From: Planctomycetota bacterium
GTDB lineage: Bacteria; Planctomycetota; SZUA-567; H5-PLA8
Direction: 5' to 3'
DNA length: 64,000 nucleotides
NCBI GenBank assembly: GCA_027493525.1
Contig: JAOSKN010000002.1
Location: forward strand, 2,203,326 to 2,267,325
Shown here: positions 53,138 through 62,546 of the stretch, piece by piece
Layout of the letters: each line of letters begins with the position of its first letter
Numbering within the stretch: position 1 is the first letter of the stretch
The notes under the pieces: model-generated
The model's database searches: none
What the model was told of the DNA's origin: nothing
The model's input: only the letters and a program-made list of their open reading frames with translations
Translations under genes and position numbers: made by a program

Positions 53138-56100
53138 TTATCTCGACCAAACCTTTGAAGTCGCCTTGCTACGACGCAGCTCGACGACCGTCTGGAAGGT
53201 CAGCGGGGAGGTGAGGTTCAGGTCGGTATAGACCTGCACGCGAAGCAGCAATTGTCCATTGAGTAGCGTGCCAGCAAGGGAGTTGTCCAATCCGGTGGGC
53301 ACGGCGTCGGTGGAGAGGTTAAAGGTGTGTTTCGAGTTGCTAAACGTGAACCTCAGTAAGCCTGGAATGGCGCCAGCCGATGCCGTGTATGCGGTGGATT
53401 CGGGCGTAAGTAAGCTGCCGCTGGAGTGCAACTGGTTGCCGGCCATGGTAAAGGTCGTCTGAAGGTTGGTATCGAGCGGATCGCCCACTGTGATCAGTAC
53501 GGACGGATCGCTTGCGGTAGGCAGCGTGGGCGAGGAGCTCGCGGCGACTATGACGCCGGAGACCGTCAGGCGATGTCCTGCCGACACCCCGTTGGAGATC
53601 TGTTCCACCGCCTTGGTATTCAGGGCCAGGAACACGCCGTCAAGCGTGCGATGCTTCTGGAAGACAAACGAACCCTTCGCGAAAGAGCCGCCGCGATTTG
53701 TGTAGACGAAACGAAAAGTGCCGCCGAAGGTCACGGGAGCTGCAAACCCGATGCCGCTCAAGGCGATGGACAGCGGAAGATCCTGCGCGGCGGTCACGAT
53801 TTGTCCCGCGGGCAGGTTCGAGAGGCCGACGTTCAGACCGCTCAGGCCGCTAAAGGAAATCGAGAATGCGCCCGTCTTCGCGTTGATACTGCATTTGAAA
53901 CCGGGCACGAGACCTGATGAATGCCCTATCGTGCTCAAGTTATCTGTGGCAAGTTGCTGTCCGTTCACCGTGACGTTCACGGTGGGCCCGCCACCCGTGA
54001 AGTCCAGGCCAGCGGGGTTAATGCGTCCCGCGAGGCGCAGGGAGTCCTTGCCGGGCATTGCCCAATTGAGACTGAATAGTCCTTTGGAAAGGTAGAGTGG
54101 ATTGGCCGGCGCGTTGCCCGCGATGAAGACTTCGAGAGTGAGGGTGGGACCGGCCAAGCCCAAATCGTCGATCGCATATACCGTAATCGGGTAGGCGCCA
54201 GCGCTTGCGAAAGTGTGGGTGACCTGTAACCCGGGGACGGCGTCCAGATCGGGCGAACCGTCGCCAAAGTTCCAGACCAGGTGATCCACCGTGCCGTCTA
54301 GGTCCGTGCCGTTCGCAGTGAGGTCGACCGAGACGCCGGCCAAGCCATACAATTCGGAATCGCCGGAATATACGACGCTCGGCGCATCGTTTACAGCATT
54401 TACCGTGATTGTCACGGTAGCTTCGAGGGAGTGGAGCGTCTTGTCGTGGGCGCGGTATCCGAACGTCACCGTTCCGCTGAAGTTAGCCGGCGGCGCGTAC
54501 GTAAAGCCGCCGTTGGACTGCAGGCTCGCCTGGCCCACGGAAGGCGGAGTGGCGAGCGTAACGGTCAGCGCGCCGCCGTCGAGGTCCTGGTCGTTGGCCA
54601 GCAGCCCCATGGCCGAGGACACGACCAGCACCTGGTCTTCGTTCGTGGCATAGGCGTCGTCGGAGGCGTTTGGAGGATCGTTGACGTCGACCAGCAGGTT
54701 TGCGTCAAAATCCCGCCCCGGCAGATCGCCCGAGACCCAGATGGGGTTCGTGAAATTCGAGGGCGCGATACTGTAGCCTGGTTTCGTGGCCAGCAGGTAG
54801 TAACCGGCAGACACCGGCGGCGCGAGAACAAGAAACGCGCCGTTGCTGTCGCTCGGCACGAACGGACTGAAGCCCATCGCGACTTTCACGCCCTGGACGG
54901 GGCGTCCGTGCTGGTCGTACACGTGGCCGGTGATGCGATACGACGCGGTCGGTGAGCCCACGTTCACCAAGACCCAGGCGCTGGCGGTTCCTCCCTTCAT
55001 GTCCGTCACGACGCAGCGCACGATGTACTCGCCCGGCGCGGACCAGCTCTTCGAGACGTTCGCGCTGTTGGTGCCCAGCGTTAGGTCGCCGAATTCCCAG
55101 TAATAAGCCAGCGTGTCCCCATCTGGGTCGGTCGCGCTGGCCATGAAGTCGAGCGACTGGTCCACGGCGGCGGTCACGGCGTTGGGTGTGAGCGATAGCG
55201 TTGGGGGGAAATTATTGGCAAACGCGCCGAAGTTGACCACGATGTCGAGGGATTCGGGCGCAGTGCCGCCTTTCCCGATGGGCGTGACGTGGATATTGTT
55301 CTCCCGGTCGGAGAACGTCATGCCGATGGTCAGGGGCTTGTCGTGCTGCGCGGTGCTGGATGCCGTATCGGGCCGCATGTCCAACAACTGCGTGCCGCCG
55401 TTGCTCTGGCCCCAGGGGCTCCAGTGTATGTCCGCGCCGTTCATGAGCCACGGATTGCCCGTGATCTGCTGGCGGAAATCGACCCAGTAATTGCGGGAAT
55501 CCTTGGCGATCTTAAGCGCGCCTGCCGCGTTCCCCAGGGCCTGGTCGAAGGCGTAGATGCGGTACGTGCCACTGGTCTTTACCGTGGTGACCTGCGAACT
55601 GGGCAGCCAGCCCAGCAGATTCTTGGCGTAAGCGTTGAAATGCGTCTGCGCGGTGCCGACCGAGCCCATCATGTCGAAGGGGTCGGCGTATTCGGCGTTG
55701 CTGCCTGAACCGATGATGGAGCCGTCGGTGGTGTGCCAGAGGTTGGCGTGGTCGAGTCCCAGGTTGTGGCCGAGTTCGTGCGCGAGGATTTCAAGCGTGA
55801 ACTTGTTATGAATCCAGAGCCCCTTGCCTCCCAGAAGACCCAGCCCGTTGTAGCTGAAGACGCCCAGCGTCGCGACCGCGTCGAAGTGGAAATTCTTGGT
55901 GTCATACGCCGAACCCAGCGCTTTCGCGGCGGCCCGCGCATCGCCGAGCAATTGGCCGGCCGCGCCGCTGTTCGCGTAATACGCGGCGGTCTTCGGCATG
56001 CGGAGCACGGGCGTCACCTTGCCGGTCAAGGACAACTGTCCGTAGGAGTTTTCGAACAGGAAGCCGGCGGTGTCTTGGATCAGCGTATCCGCAACGACGT

Positions 56101-57007
56101 CCGCAACCGGCGCGCCCGGCTTGTCGGAGAAGTCCACGCGCATGAAGAGCAGCTTCTTCGCGCCTTGGGTCCAGGCCGATCTCGAAGAGGCCGCCAGAAA
56201 CTCGGACTGGACCGAGCCGGCGAAGGGGCCGGGCGCGTCTTCCTGCGCGATCAACTGCGCATCGAACACCTGTGCATCCGGCATGGACTCGAAAAGCACC
56301 CGTTTGTTTCCGGCCTGTACGGCCACAACCGGTGTTTCGAAATCCGGCGAATGCATCAGCGTGGTCCGCGAAGGATGTTCGTGCAACGCCAGCAGGTCGC
56401 CGATCGCGATGCCGTGCAGAGGGATGTCCAGCTTGGACCTTTGACGTTCGCGACGGCCGTAGACGAATGCGCGATAGCGTTTGCCTTCGAACTCCACACT
56501 GCGCGTGACCGAGGCCGGCTCGCCGAACGCGGACCTGCGAATCAGAACTTCGTAGCTCCCGCGTCCGCATACGGGAACCTCTAGCTCGTTGACAATTTCG
56601 TGAGGAAGCCGAGTTCGAATTGATGCAGGCAGGGCGTACTCCAATGCCTTCTGCGGATCGAACTGGATCAGCTTCGCCAGCGCGGTCCGTCGCTGGACGG
56701 CGAGTTGAACGCCTTCGGCAAGGAGCGTTTCGGAATCATGATCCTGGTTGCCATCCCACTTATTAAGCCAGCGCTCGAAGGCCAAGAATTCCATGCTGGA
56801 ATCGGGATGACGGAACGGAATTGCGATGGGCGTTAGGTCATCAATTACTGAACATGTGAGAGGCTTGTGCTGCACGGGTGGCGTGCGAGATGCGGCTTTG
56901 TATGGACACAGCATCAGCGCCAGCAAGAGCAAGAGGGCCAGTGCGCAGAGGATGCGCTGGGCGCTGTTTTGATTGCACGTGCGTGGAGAATATGATGAGT
57001 TTCTCAT
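53138..57007 (-). CDS. Large secreted metalloprotease with PKD and cadherin-like domains
   Basis: 1289 residues. Signal peptide (ILCALALLLLLALMLCPYKA). A zincin catalytic domain (about 270-490) carries HELGHNLGLDH, the HExxHxxGxxH site, and a Met-turn-like DMMGS; the arrangement FDMMGS plus LLGW is like gametolysin-type (M11) peptidases. Then PKD-like domains (YYWEFGDLTLGT; HLVWNFGDGSPD), a carboxypeptidase-regulatory-like beta domain (GHVYDQHGRPVQGVKVAMG), and a cadherin-like unit (NDPPNASDDAYATNEDQ). The C-terminus is a beta-sandwich repeat region. Its base composition is visibly lower in GC than the flanks. Secreted and probably degrades extracellular protein. Confidence 0.85.
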   Translation of the reverse strand: MRNSSYSPRTCNQNSAQRILCALALLLLLALMLCPYKAASRTPPVQHKPLTCSVIDDLTPIAIPFRHPDSSMEFLAFERWLNKWDGNQDHDSETLLAEGVQLAVQRRTALAKLIQFDPQKALEYALPASIRTRLPHEIVNELEVPVCGRGSYEVLIRRSAFGEPASVTRSVEFEGKRYRAFVYGRRERQRSKLDIPLHGIAIGDLLALHEHPSRTTLMHSPDFETPVVAVQAGNKRVLFESMPDAQVFDAQLIAQEDAPGPFAGSVQSEFLAASSRSAWTQGAKKLLFMRVDFSDKPGAPVADVVADTLIQDTAGFLFENSYGQLSLTGKVTPVLRMPKTAAYYANSGAAGQLLGDARAAAKALGSAYDTKNFHFDAVATLGVFSYNGLGLLGGKGLWIHNKFTLEILAHELGHNLGLDHANLWHTTDGSIIGSGSNAEYADPFDMMGSVGTAQTHFNAYAKNLLGWLPSSQVTTVKTSGTYRIYAFDQALGNAAGALKIAKDSRNYWVDFRQQITGNPWLMNGADIHWSPWGQSNGGTQLLDMRPDTASSTAQHDKPLTIGMTFSDRENNIHVTPIGKGGTAPESLDIVVNFGAFANNFPPTLSLTPNAVTAAVDQSLDFMASATDPDGDTLAYYWEFGDLTLGTNSANVSKSWSAPGEYIVRCVVTDMKGGTASAWVLVNVGSPTASYRITGHVYDQHGRPVQGVKVAMGFSPFVPSDSNGAFLVLAPPVSAGYYLLATKPGYSIAPSNFTNPIWVSGDLPGRDFDANLLVDVNDPPNASDDAYATNEDQVLVVSSAMGLLANDQDLDGGALTVTLATPPSVGQASLQSNGGFTYAPPANFSGTVTFGYRAHDKTLHSLEATVTITVNAVNDAPSVVYSGDSELYGLAGVSVDLTANGTDLDGTVDHLVWNFGDGSPDLDAVPGLQVTHTFASAGAYPITVYAIDDLGLAGPTLTLEVFIAGNAPANPLYLSKGLFSLNWAMPGKDSLRLAGRINPAGLDFTGGGPTVNVTVNGQQLATDNLSTIGHSSGLVPGFKCSINAKTGAFSISFSGLSGLNVGLSNLPAGQIVTAAQDLPLSIALSGIGFAAPVTFGGTFRFVYTNRGGSFAKGSFVFQKHRTLDGVFLALNTKAVEQISNGVSAGHRLTVSGVIVAASSSPTLPTASDPSVLITVGDPLDTNLQTTFTMAGNQLHSSGSLLTPESTAYTASAGAIPGLLRFTFSNSKHTFNLSTDAVPTGLDNSLAGTLLNGQLLLRVQVYTDLNLTSPLTFQTVVELRRSKATSKVWSR

Positions 57008-57473
57008 ACGCTGTCTTGCCTAATATGCCCTGATCCGCGCCCTAAAGTCAATCTTGTGTTAACCACCGGAGATCATTCGGGCAAAAGACACCCATTAAAA
57101 AAATCGGCTTCGAAGGTCCGAAGGGGCCATGAAGTTCTTCTTTTTCGGAATGCTGGTTCAGCTCGGGCCGGACGCGCAACCTCCACGAAGTTAGAGAGCT
57201 TGCGTGCGCATCACAGGCCAGCCGTTTCCGGCGTCTGAGTCCCGTTGTCGGTTTTCTGCCTTCATGTCCACGAGAGCCTAAAAAAGATGCTCAGGGCGCA
57301 TAGTCTATTTAATACTATATAATTTTGTGTTATCTATTTTCGTAGACGTTGGCGCCGGGTCTGCCTGGGGAGTTGGAGCCGGTGGAATCGCCTCGCTCGC
57401 TGCTTGGCCGGCGCCGCGCATCCGCCTTGCCGCCGGCTCGGTTAGAGGCTCCCGGGCGATGGCCGGGCGCGGG
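57008..57473. other. Intergenic region with partial repeat copy C
   Basis: 466 bases, comparatively AT-rich (for example TATTTAATACTATATAATTT near 57304). Partial stem-loop repeat at 57267-57290. It probably includes the promoter of the divergent-strand protease gene. No gene or RNA recognised. Confidence 0.4.
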
Positions 57474-58808
57474 TCAATCCCGCATGGAGAGTTCGGGATG
57501 CTGTTCGGCTTGCTGGGCTTCCTTCGCGCGGCGTTCCTGGTGCGCGACGAAGACCGAGCGGCGATAGGGATCCTTCTCGCGCTGGCCGGCTTCGAGCCAG
57601 GATTTCCAGACGTCGGGGAAGGGCCCCAAGTTGAGGCCATAGGACGTATAGAGAAGCTTGTTGGAATGCGAACTGACCGCGAAATCCTGGGAGCGCAGCG
57701 TATCGACGACCTTGGGGACGATTTCCAGCCGCGGCTGGTTAACGAAGGCCTCGAGACAGATCAGCAGGATCTTCGGGTCCGCCTCCTGCTGAAAGACCGC
57801 GACGAGGCGATCCACGCCGCGGGGGCTATGGGCGAGGGCCAGCACCGCGCAGCGCCGAAGCTGCGGATCCCGATCGAAGAGGCAGCGGGAGAGGAGCGCG
57901 TGATCCGCCTGGTTGGGCATGCGGGAAAGTGCCGTGGCGTACGGCAGAAGCGCCTCGTTCTGCAGGTTCTGCGTGGCCCGATCGAATCGCTCCCGCAGCA
58001 TCTGGCTCATCTTTCCATCGGCATCCAGCCGCGCGAAGGCATCGACCGAAGCGGCGCGCGCCTTGGCGTCCTTGCCGGTCAGTGCCTGGAACAGAAAGTC
58101 GAGATCGTCCGCGTTCGCGTTTAGAGCGTAGGCGTCCCACGCCGCCCCGCGTACTCTCGCGTCCTTGGCCTCCAGGAGACCTTGGGCGAAGGCTCTCACG
58201 GTCTTTCCGCCCAAGGCGCCCAGCGTACGAACGAGTTTGGCTTGCAGGATCGACTCCTCCCTGGAAAAGCGGCTCACCATCGAATCCACCGCCTCCAGGG
58301 CCTTCAAGCGCGCGGCGGCCTCGAGATACCAGGGCAGGGCGATGGAGGAGCAGCGCCGTATCCGATCGGGCAGCAAGCCGGCCGCCTGCGCGTCGAGTTC
58401 GCAGAAAGCATCCAGCGCCAGGCGCTTCATGCCGCTGTCGGAGCCTTCGAAGTACTCTTCCAGGCGGTCGGCTCGAAGACTCGCCTGCTTCGGATCCGCG
58501 ACGGGGTAGCGAAGCTCGAACGGCAACTCGCGCTTACTGACCGTCCCGCCTCCATCCTGGATGACGGGCGCGCCAGCCAGCGGCGCGGATTCAAAGGTTC
58601 CCGCCGTTTGCGCGGAGGTTGCTTCCTGTGGAGCGGTCCCGGGTCCGGTTCCATCCGCCGGGGAGGCTGGGTCGCTTGCGCGGCCCGCAAAGACCAGGAA
58701 AGCCGCGCCAAAGACCATGATGAGGCCCACCCCGCCGGCCAGCATCGACCAGAATCTCCGGCCGATGCCGGGCTGGCGAGCGCGCGGAATGTAAGCAGGC
58801 TTTTTCAT
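57474..58808 (-). CDS. HEAT-repeat membrane-anchored protein
   Basis: 444 residues. A single N-terminal transmembrane helix (about 20-42, SMLAGGVGLIMVFGAAFLVFAG) and a Pro/Thr/Ala-rich linker precede HEAT-type helices from about residue 105 to 400 (LVRTLGALGGKTVRAFAQGL; LRRCAVLALAHSPRGVDRLV). Type II topology puts the repeats in the periplasm. It is the last gene of the pilin-like cluster direction and lies 80 bases downstream of the secreted PilX-like gene, so a scaffold role in that system is possible. Confidence 0.8.
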   Translation of the reverse strand: MKKPAYIPRARQPGIGRRFWSMLAGGVGLIMVFGAAFLVFAGRASDPASPADGTGPGTAPQEATSAQTAGTFESAPLAGAPVIQDGGGTVSKRELPFELRYPVADPKQASLRADRLEEYFEGSDSGMKRLALDAFCELDAQAAGLLPDRIRRCSSIALPWYLEAAARLKALEAVDSMVSRFSREESILQAKLVRTLGALGGKTVRAFAQGLLEAKDARVRGAAWDAYALNANADDLDFLFQALTGKDAKARAASVDAFARLDADGKMSQMLRERFDRATQNLQNEALLPYATALSRMPNQADHALLSRCLFDRDPQLRRCAVLALAHSPRGVDRLVAVFQQEADPKILLICLEAFVNQPRLEIVPKVVDTLRSQDFAVSSHSNKLLYTSYGLNLGPFPDVWKSWLEAGQREKDPYRRSVFVAHQERRAKEAQQAEQHPELSMRD

Positions 58809-58888
58809 CTACACTGTACCCCCGAATGAACGTCAAGGGTCCTTGCGGACCCTTGACCGCAGGATTCCCGTTAAATCGCCGCGATGCG

Positions 58889-59980
58889 CTACTGGTCGGG
58901 CCGCACCACGCGCCAAGAGCGGAGTTGCACCGAAGAGATCGACTCCACGTTGATGTTGTTGAGCGCGTCGAAGGAGAACTTGAGATCCGAATTGCCGTTG
59001 GTCTCGTACAGGTCTTCGTTCAGAAGGTTCCCCTTGGTCCCGCTCGCGGAGTAGTTCTGCATGTAGACCAGCCCGCCGCCGACGATGTGATTCCCGGTTC
59101 CGCCGCCGGTCAGTTGCAACGGCGGCTTGTTGTTGGCCGTGATCCGCTTCTTGACCCGGACGATCACCAACCCCGTCCAACTGTACTGGCCGGAGAAGAT
59201 CACCTGGGCCTGGGCCGGATCGTCGATATCGACGACCAGCACGCCGTACCCTGTCCCCTGCCCCGACATGTGGAGGGGGCTCTCCGAGACGGTGCCGTTC
59301 GCCAACTGCTGCCCGGAGGCGTACACGACTTTGTAGTCGTTGGGGGCGCCGATGCCGTTGTTGCTGCCCGTCAGGGAGATCGTCGTTCCGCCGGTGGTCG
59401 AAACCGCGCCGGCCTGCTGGTTGCCGAGGTTGATGCGGTAGTCCGCCGAATTCTTCACGGATTCGATGAAGGCATCGATCATCGAGATCTTGTTGGAATC
59501 GACGGTATTGGTGACGCCGCCCTCCACGTTGCCGTCGTTATGCACGCCGCTGACCAGCACGCCGACGCGCGTGGCGGGATCCCCTTCTTCCGGTGCGCCC
59601 GCAGGGGGACGGTCGTCGGTACCCTGTTCAACCCAGTTGTAGGTCAGGACCGCCAGTCCGACGCCGGCGGCCGCGGCATTCGTCTGATCGCCCTTCAATA
59701 CGCCGTTCACGTCGTGATCGCGGCCGTCGATGGTGTTCGGCGACCCGTTGTTGTCCACGCCCACCGAGTTCGTTTCCTGGAAATCCAACTGCATGTCTTC
59801 GATGGGGTCGCTCGTGGTTTGATTGCCGCCCCCGCCCCCGCCGCCGCCGGAATTGCTGCCGCTCGTGCTGCCTTTCCCTTCGGCCATGGCCTCGGGACAG
59901 ACCATCAGGGCGATCGCGAACAGGCCCACAAGGGCCAAGCGGGCCATTCGACGAGGCAACTCTCTCGCGTTTCGTTCCAT
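58889..59980 (-). CDS. Secreted protein related to PilX C-terminal region
   Basis: 363 residues from ATG 59980 (AAGGAAGAGG upstream), signal peptide LALVGLFAIALMVCPEAMAEG and a Gly-rich linker (SNSGGGGGGGG). The C-terminal half has the pattern GYGVLVVDIDDPAQAQVIFSG, then YSWTGLVIVRVKK and GGGLVYMQNYSAS. It recalls the C-terminal beta-rich part of PilX-type proteins, which helps surface display of type IV pili, but here without a prepilin N-terminus. The adjacent upstream gene supplies a PilX-like N-terminus, so the two may once have been one gene. Confidence 0.65.
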   Translation of the reverse strand: MERNARELPRRMARLALVGLFAIALMVCPEAMAEGKGSTSGSNSGGGGGGGGNQTTSDPIEDMQLDFQETNSVGVDNNGSPNTIDGRDHDVNGVLKGDQTNAAAAGVGLAVLTYNWVEQGTDDRPPAGAPEEGDPATRVGVLVSGVHNDGNVEGGVTNTVDSNKISMIDAFIESVKNSADYRINLGNQQAGAVSTTGGTTISLTGSNNGIGAPNDYKVVYASGQQLANGTVSESPLHMSGQGTGYGVLVVDIDDPAQAQVIFSGQYSWTGLVIVRVKKRITANNKPPLQLTGGGTGNHIVGGGLVYMQNYSASGTKGNLLNEDLYETNGNSDLKFSFDALNNINVESISSVQLRSWRVVRPDQ

Positions 59981-60020
59981 GCGTGACCTCTTCCTTGAAA
60001 TGGAGCCGCCCAGTTGGCGA

Positions 60021-60809
60021 CTACGGACCGTTGCCCTGGAACTTGTTGACCTGCAATTCCAACGCGGCATCGAGAATCAGCTTGTTCTGCGTGACGACCT
60101 TTCTGGCGATGGCCTCCACGGTGATGAACTTGCCGTCGGGGGTCGCCGGATTGCTGAACCCCGTCGCGTAGATCGTGTACCAGAGCCGCTCGTTGTCCGG
60201 ATCGTTGCCGTCAATCAGGCCGTTGCCGTCGTTGTCGATGCCGTCGTTCTCCCAGGAGATGGCGTAGGTGTAGAAGCGCACGTCGCCGAAGACGCGGGAA
60301 TGCGTATAGAAGTCGAATTCGGCCGGTTCGGGGCGCGGGTTGCGTTTGACCGTTCCGTCCTTTTGCCGGAATTGATTCATGAACGCGGCCGTCTTGGGGC
60401 GGCGTGGGTCGGTGACCGGGTAGAATCCGGCGCCATCGCAGCCCCAGGGCCCGTTGGGATTGGCGGTGCGCGTCCCCTGATTGGAAACGTGCCACCCTCC
60501 CGTCTGAACCTCGTTATCGTCCGGCAGGCCGTTGCCGTTCGTGTCTCCGTTCCAGCCAATGCCGATCGTGCCCGTGCCGCCGGTATTGAGGTCCCGCATG
60601 GCCCAGTCGAGGCCCGCTTCCGCGGCCTCAAAGGCCTTGGCGTCCTCGCTGTCGGCCTCCACGCGCTTCGAGCGAACCTGCATCTCCATGAGCAGCGAGG
60701 TGGCCAGGCCCGCGAGCAGGAGCACGATCACCATGGCCACGATCAGCGCCGTCCCGCGGTCGGCGCGGCCATTCTTGCGCGAGATCCAGCGCCTTAAGAT
60801 GGTGTTCAA
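60021..60809 (-). CDS. PilX-like pilus protein
   Basis: 262 residues. N-terminal RGTALIVAMVIVLLLAGLATSLLMEM, a hydrophobic helix typical of PilX N-terminal domains, then an amphipathic helix (AFEAAEAGLDWAMRDL) and a beta domain with calcium-loop-like Asp/Asn stretches (GDTNGNGLPDDNE; NDGIDNDGNGLIDGNDPDN). It is predicted to be inserted in a type IV pilus or pseudopilus. Runs in the operon with two upstream prepilin genes. Confidence 0.75.
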   Translation of the reverse strand: MNTILRRWISRKNGRADRGTALIVAMVIVLLLAGLATSLLMEMQVRSKRVEADSEDAKAFEAAEAGLDWAMRDLNTGGTGTIGIGWNGDTNGNGLPDDNEVQTGGWHVSNQGTRTANPNGPWGCDGAGFYPVTDPRRPKTAAFMNQFRQKDGTVKRNPRPEPAEFDFYTHSRVFGDVRFYTYAISWENDGIDNDGNGLIDGNDPDNERLWYTIYATGFSNPATPDGKFITVEAIARKVVTQNKLILDAALELQVNKFQGNGP

Positions 60810-60839
60810 CTCGGAGCCCTCCTGAACCGACGATCGCCG

Positions 60840-61586
60840 CTACGGCACCGGGCGCTGGTTTCTCAAAAAGACCTGCCCCTGGCAGTGGACCAGGTGCGGG
60901 AACCGATCTTCTGTGACGGCCATGAGCCAGAGGTTTATTTCCAGAACATATCCATTGTTCTGAACGCGGAAGATTTTTCCCCATTCGTCGTCTTCGCTCG
61001 TGGAGGGAAGGTCGCGCACGGGCGCCCCGTAATTGCCCCTGACCTGAACGATGTTGGTCACGCCCACCAGTCGAGGCACGTCCCCGGGCAGCGTGGTGGT
61101 GCGCTGGATGTATCCGACGTCGAACTGATCGGTCTTGGTCCCGTTGGCGTTGAGATCGATGTCCAGCTCCGCCTCGTCCAGCACCCGCTCGGGGATGAAC
61201 TCGAAGTACATCGTGCCGTCCGCCTCGACGCCGTCGGTTTCCACGCCGTAGTAAAGGTATCCCGGATTGGGTTGCCCGGGCCCCTGCAACACCGTCCCGT
61301 TCGAGTCGTTATCGATGGGCACGTAGTACTGAATCTTGGTGTTTCCGGTGTAGGGCACGACGTCGAGGTTCGAGGAAGAGAGCAGTTCCTCGGTGAGCAT
61401 CTTCAGCGTGCGTTCGCCTTTGACTTCCACGTTGGCCTTGGTCACGCGTTCGGAGACGGCGCGCGTCGAGTGCGCGCTGACCTGGAAGGCCATCGAAACC
61501 AGGAGCACCATGATCGCCGTCGAGACGACGATCTCGAGCAGGGTATAGCCGCCCGATCGGCGAGCGGAGACGCGGAAAGGAGACAT
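60840..61586 (-). CDS. Type IV pilin-like protein (PilW/minor pseudopilin type)
   Basis: 248 residues. Prepilin peptidase site RRSGG-YTLLEIVVSTAIMV: cleavage after Gly, with Glu at +5 and an Ile/Val-rich helix. The body is a beta-rich minor pilin fold (VLDEAELDIDLNANG; GYVLEINLWLMAVTED). Similar to PilW-type minor pilins. Its ATG is 3 bases after the restored stop of the upstream pilin gene. Confidence 0.8.
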   Translation of the reverse strand: MSPFRVSARRSGGYTLLEIVVSTAIMVLLVSMAFQVSAHSTRAVSERVTKANVEVKGERTLKMLTEELLSSSNLDVVPYTGNTKIQYYVPIDNDSNGTVLQGPGQPNPGYLYYGVETDGVEADGTMYFEFIPERVLDEAELDIDLNANGTKTDQFDVGYIQRTTTLPGDVPRLVGVTNIVQVRGNYGAPVRDLPSTSEDDEWGKIFRVQNNGYVLEINLWLMAVTEDRFPHLVHCQGQVFLRNQRPVP

Positions 61587-61589
61587 GCT

Positions 61590-62299
61590 TTACAACCCCC
61601 CAAGCGGTCGGTGAGGTACGTGACCAACTGAACCCTGCGTTCAAGGCCCGAGAGGCTGCGCCAGCGGACGACCACGACCACCGGAATGAAGCGCAAGAAC
61701 GACAACGACGATCCGAAATCCTCGGTCAGCACCGACTTGTCCCCACCCAGATTCAGTGGAAACGGATGCTTCGCCGGATCTGGGGTAGACAACACGTCGC
61801 TGTAGGAACCGTTCCCATTCAGGTCGATGGGGAAATCCAGGTCGCCGTCGCCGTCCACGTCGCCAAAATCCGACTCGTTGGGCGATTCCTGGTAAATCAA
61901 AATCACCCCGAGTTCTTCATCGACCTTTCGCCCGTCGCCGCCGGCGATGGAAATGGCGCCCAAGCGCTGATTGGGAGCCACGGGTCCCGCCAAGTCCACC
62001 TTTTTTCGATAATTGTGGTACGCGAAGACGGGCCGTTCTTCTTCCGGGCTGGTTCCTTCCACAAAGGCTGAATTCTCAAACGGCGCGACCCGCAATTGGT
62101 TGATGACGCCCTTCGACGCATACATGGCCAGCGATTCCTCGCGGGCGAGCACCTGCATCATCTCCGAGGTGATAAAGAGACTGTAGACGCCCATGATGGA
62201 CGTGGTGAGGACGACCATCGCCAAGCTGACCTCGAGGAGGGTCAGGCCGCGTTGACCGCTTTGGCGAAACCTGCGAGAGACCTTAGCCATGCCAAACAT
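61590..62299 (-). CDS. Type IV pilin-like protein (probable frameshift at C-terminus)
   Basis: About 236 residues from ATG 62299 (GGAG upstream). Prepilin motif QRGLTLLEVSLAMVVLTTSI. A calcium-loop-like DVDGDGDLDFPIDLNGNGSY lies mid-protein. As read, the frame runs 146 bases into the next gene. If the run of six C at 61596-61601 had seven, the protein would end LTDRLGGL at a TAA (61590-61592) four bases before the next ATG. That is a far more normal gene boundary. Confidence 0.72.
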
Positions 62300-62546
62300 G
62301 AAGGGACTCCATAGACGTACGCCTGGGCAGGACAAACTCCTGCCCGACATGCACAACGCGCGAATTGGAATTTTGTTGGGTCGGAATGCGGAAAATCTTG
62401 TCCCACAACCTATTTTGTATAAAAGTGTTATAAAAACGATCCTAGCTTGATCGGAAACCGCCCGTTCTCCAACACTTTGTTCATATGTTTCATTTTTGAC
62501 GTATGATCAAGCCAGATAACGGGTTCACTGGCGCAGGCTAAGCCTG
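62300..62546 (-). promoter_or_regulatory. Promoter region of pilin-like operon
   Basis: 247 bases, clearly AT-rich (TTGTATAAAAGTGTTATAAAAA near 62415), between the Pro-rich gene and the first pilin gene. A 13-bp palindrome CAGGCT-a-AGCCTG at 62534-62546 follows the Pro-rich gene stop directly. The promoter is inferred; no definite -35/-10 pair. Confidence 0.35.

Noticed and set aside
53008..53214. Open frame of 68 codons after the IS66 element
   Set aside because: No ribosome binding site, no recognisable motif, and it overlaps the protease gene end.
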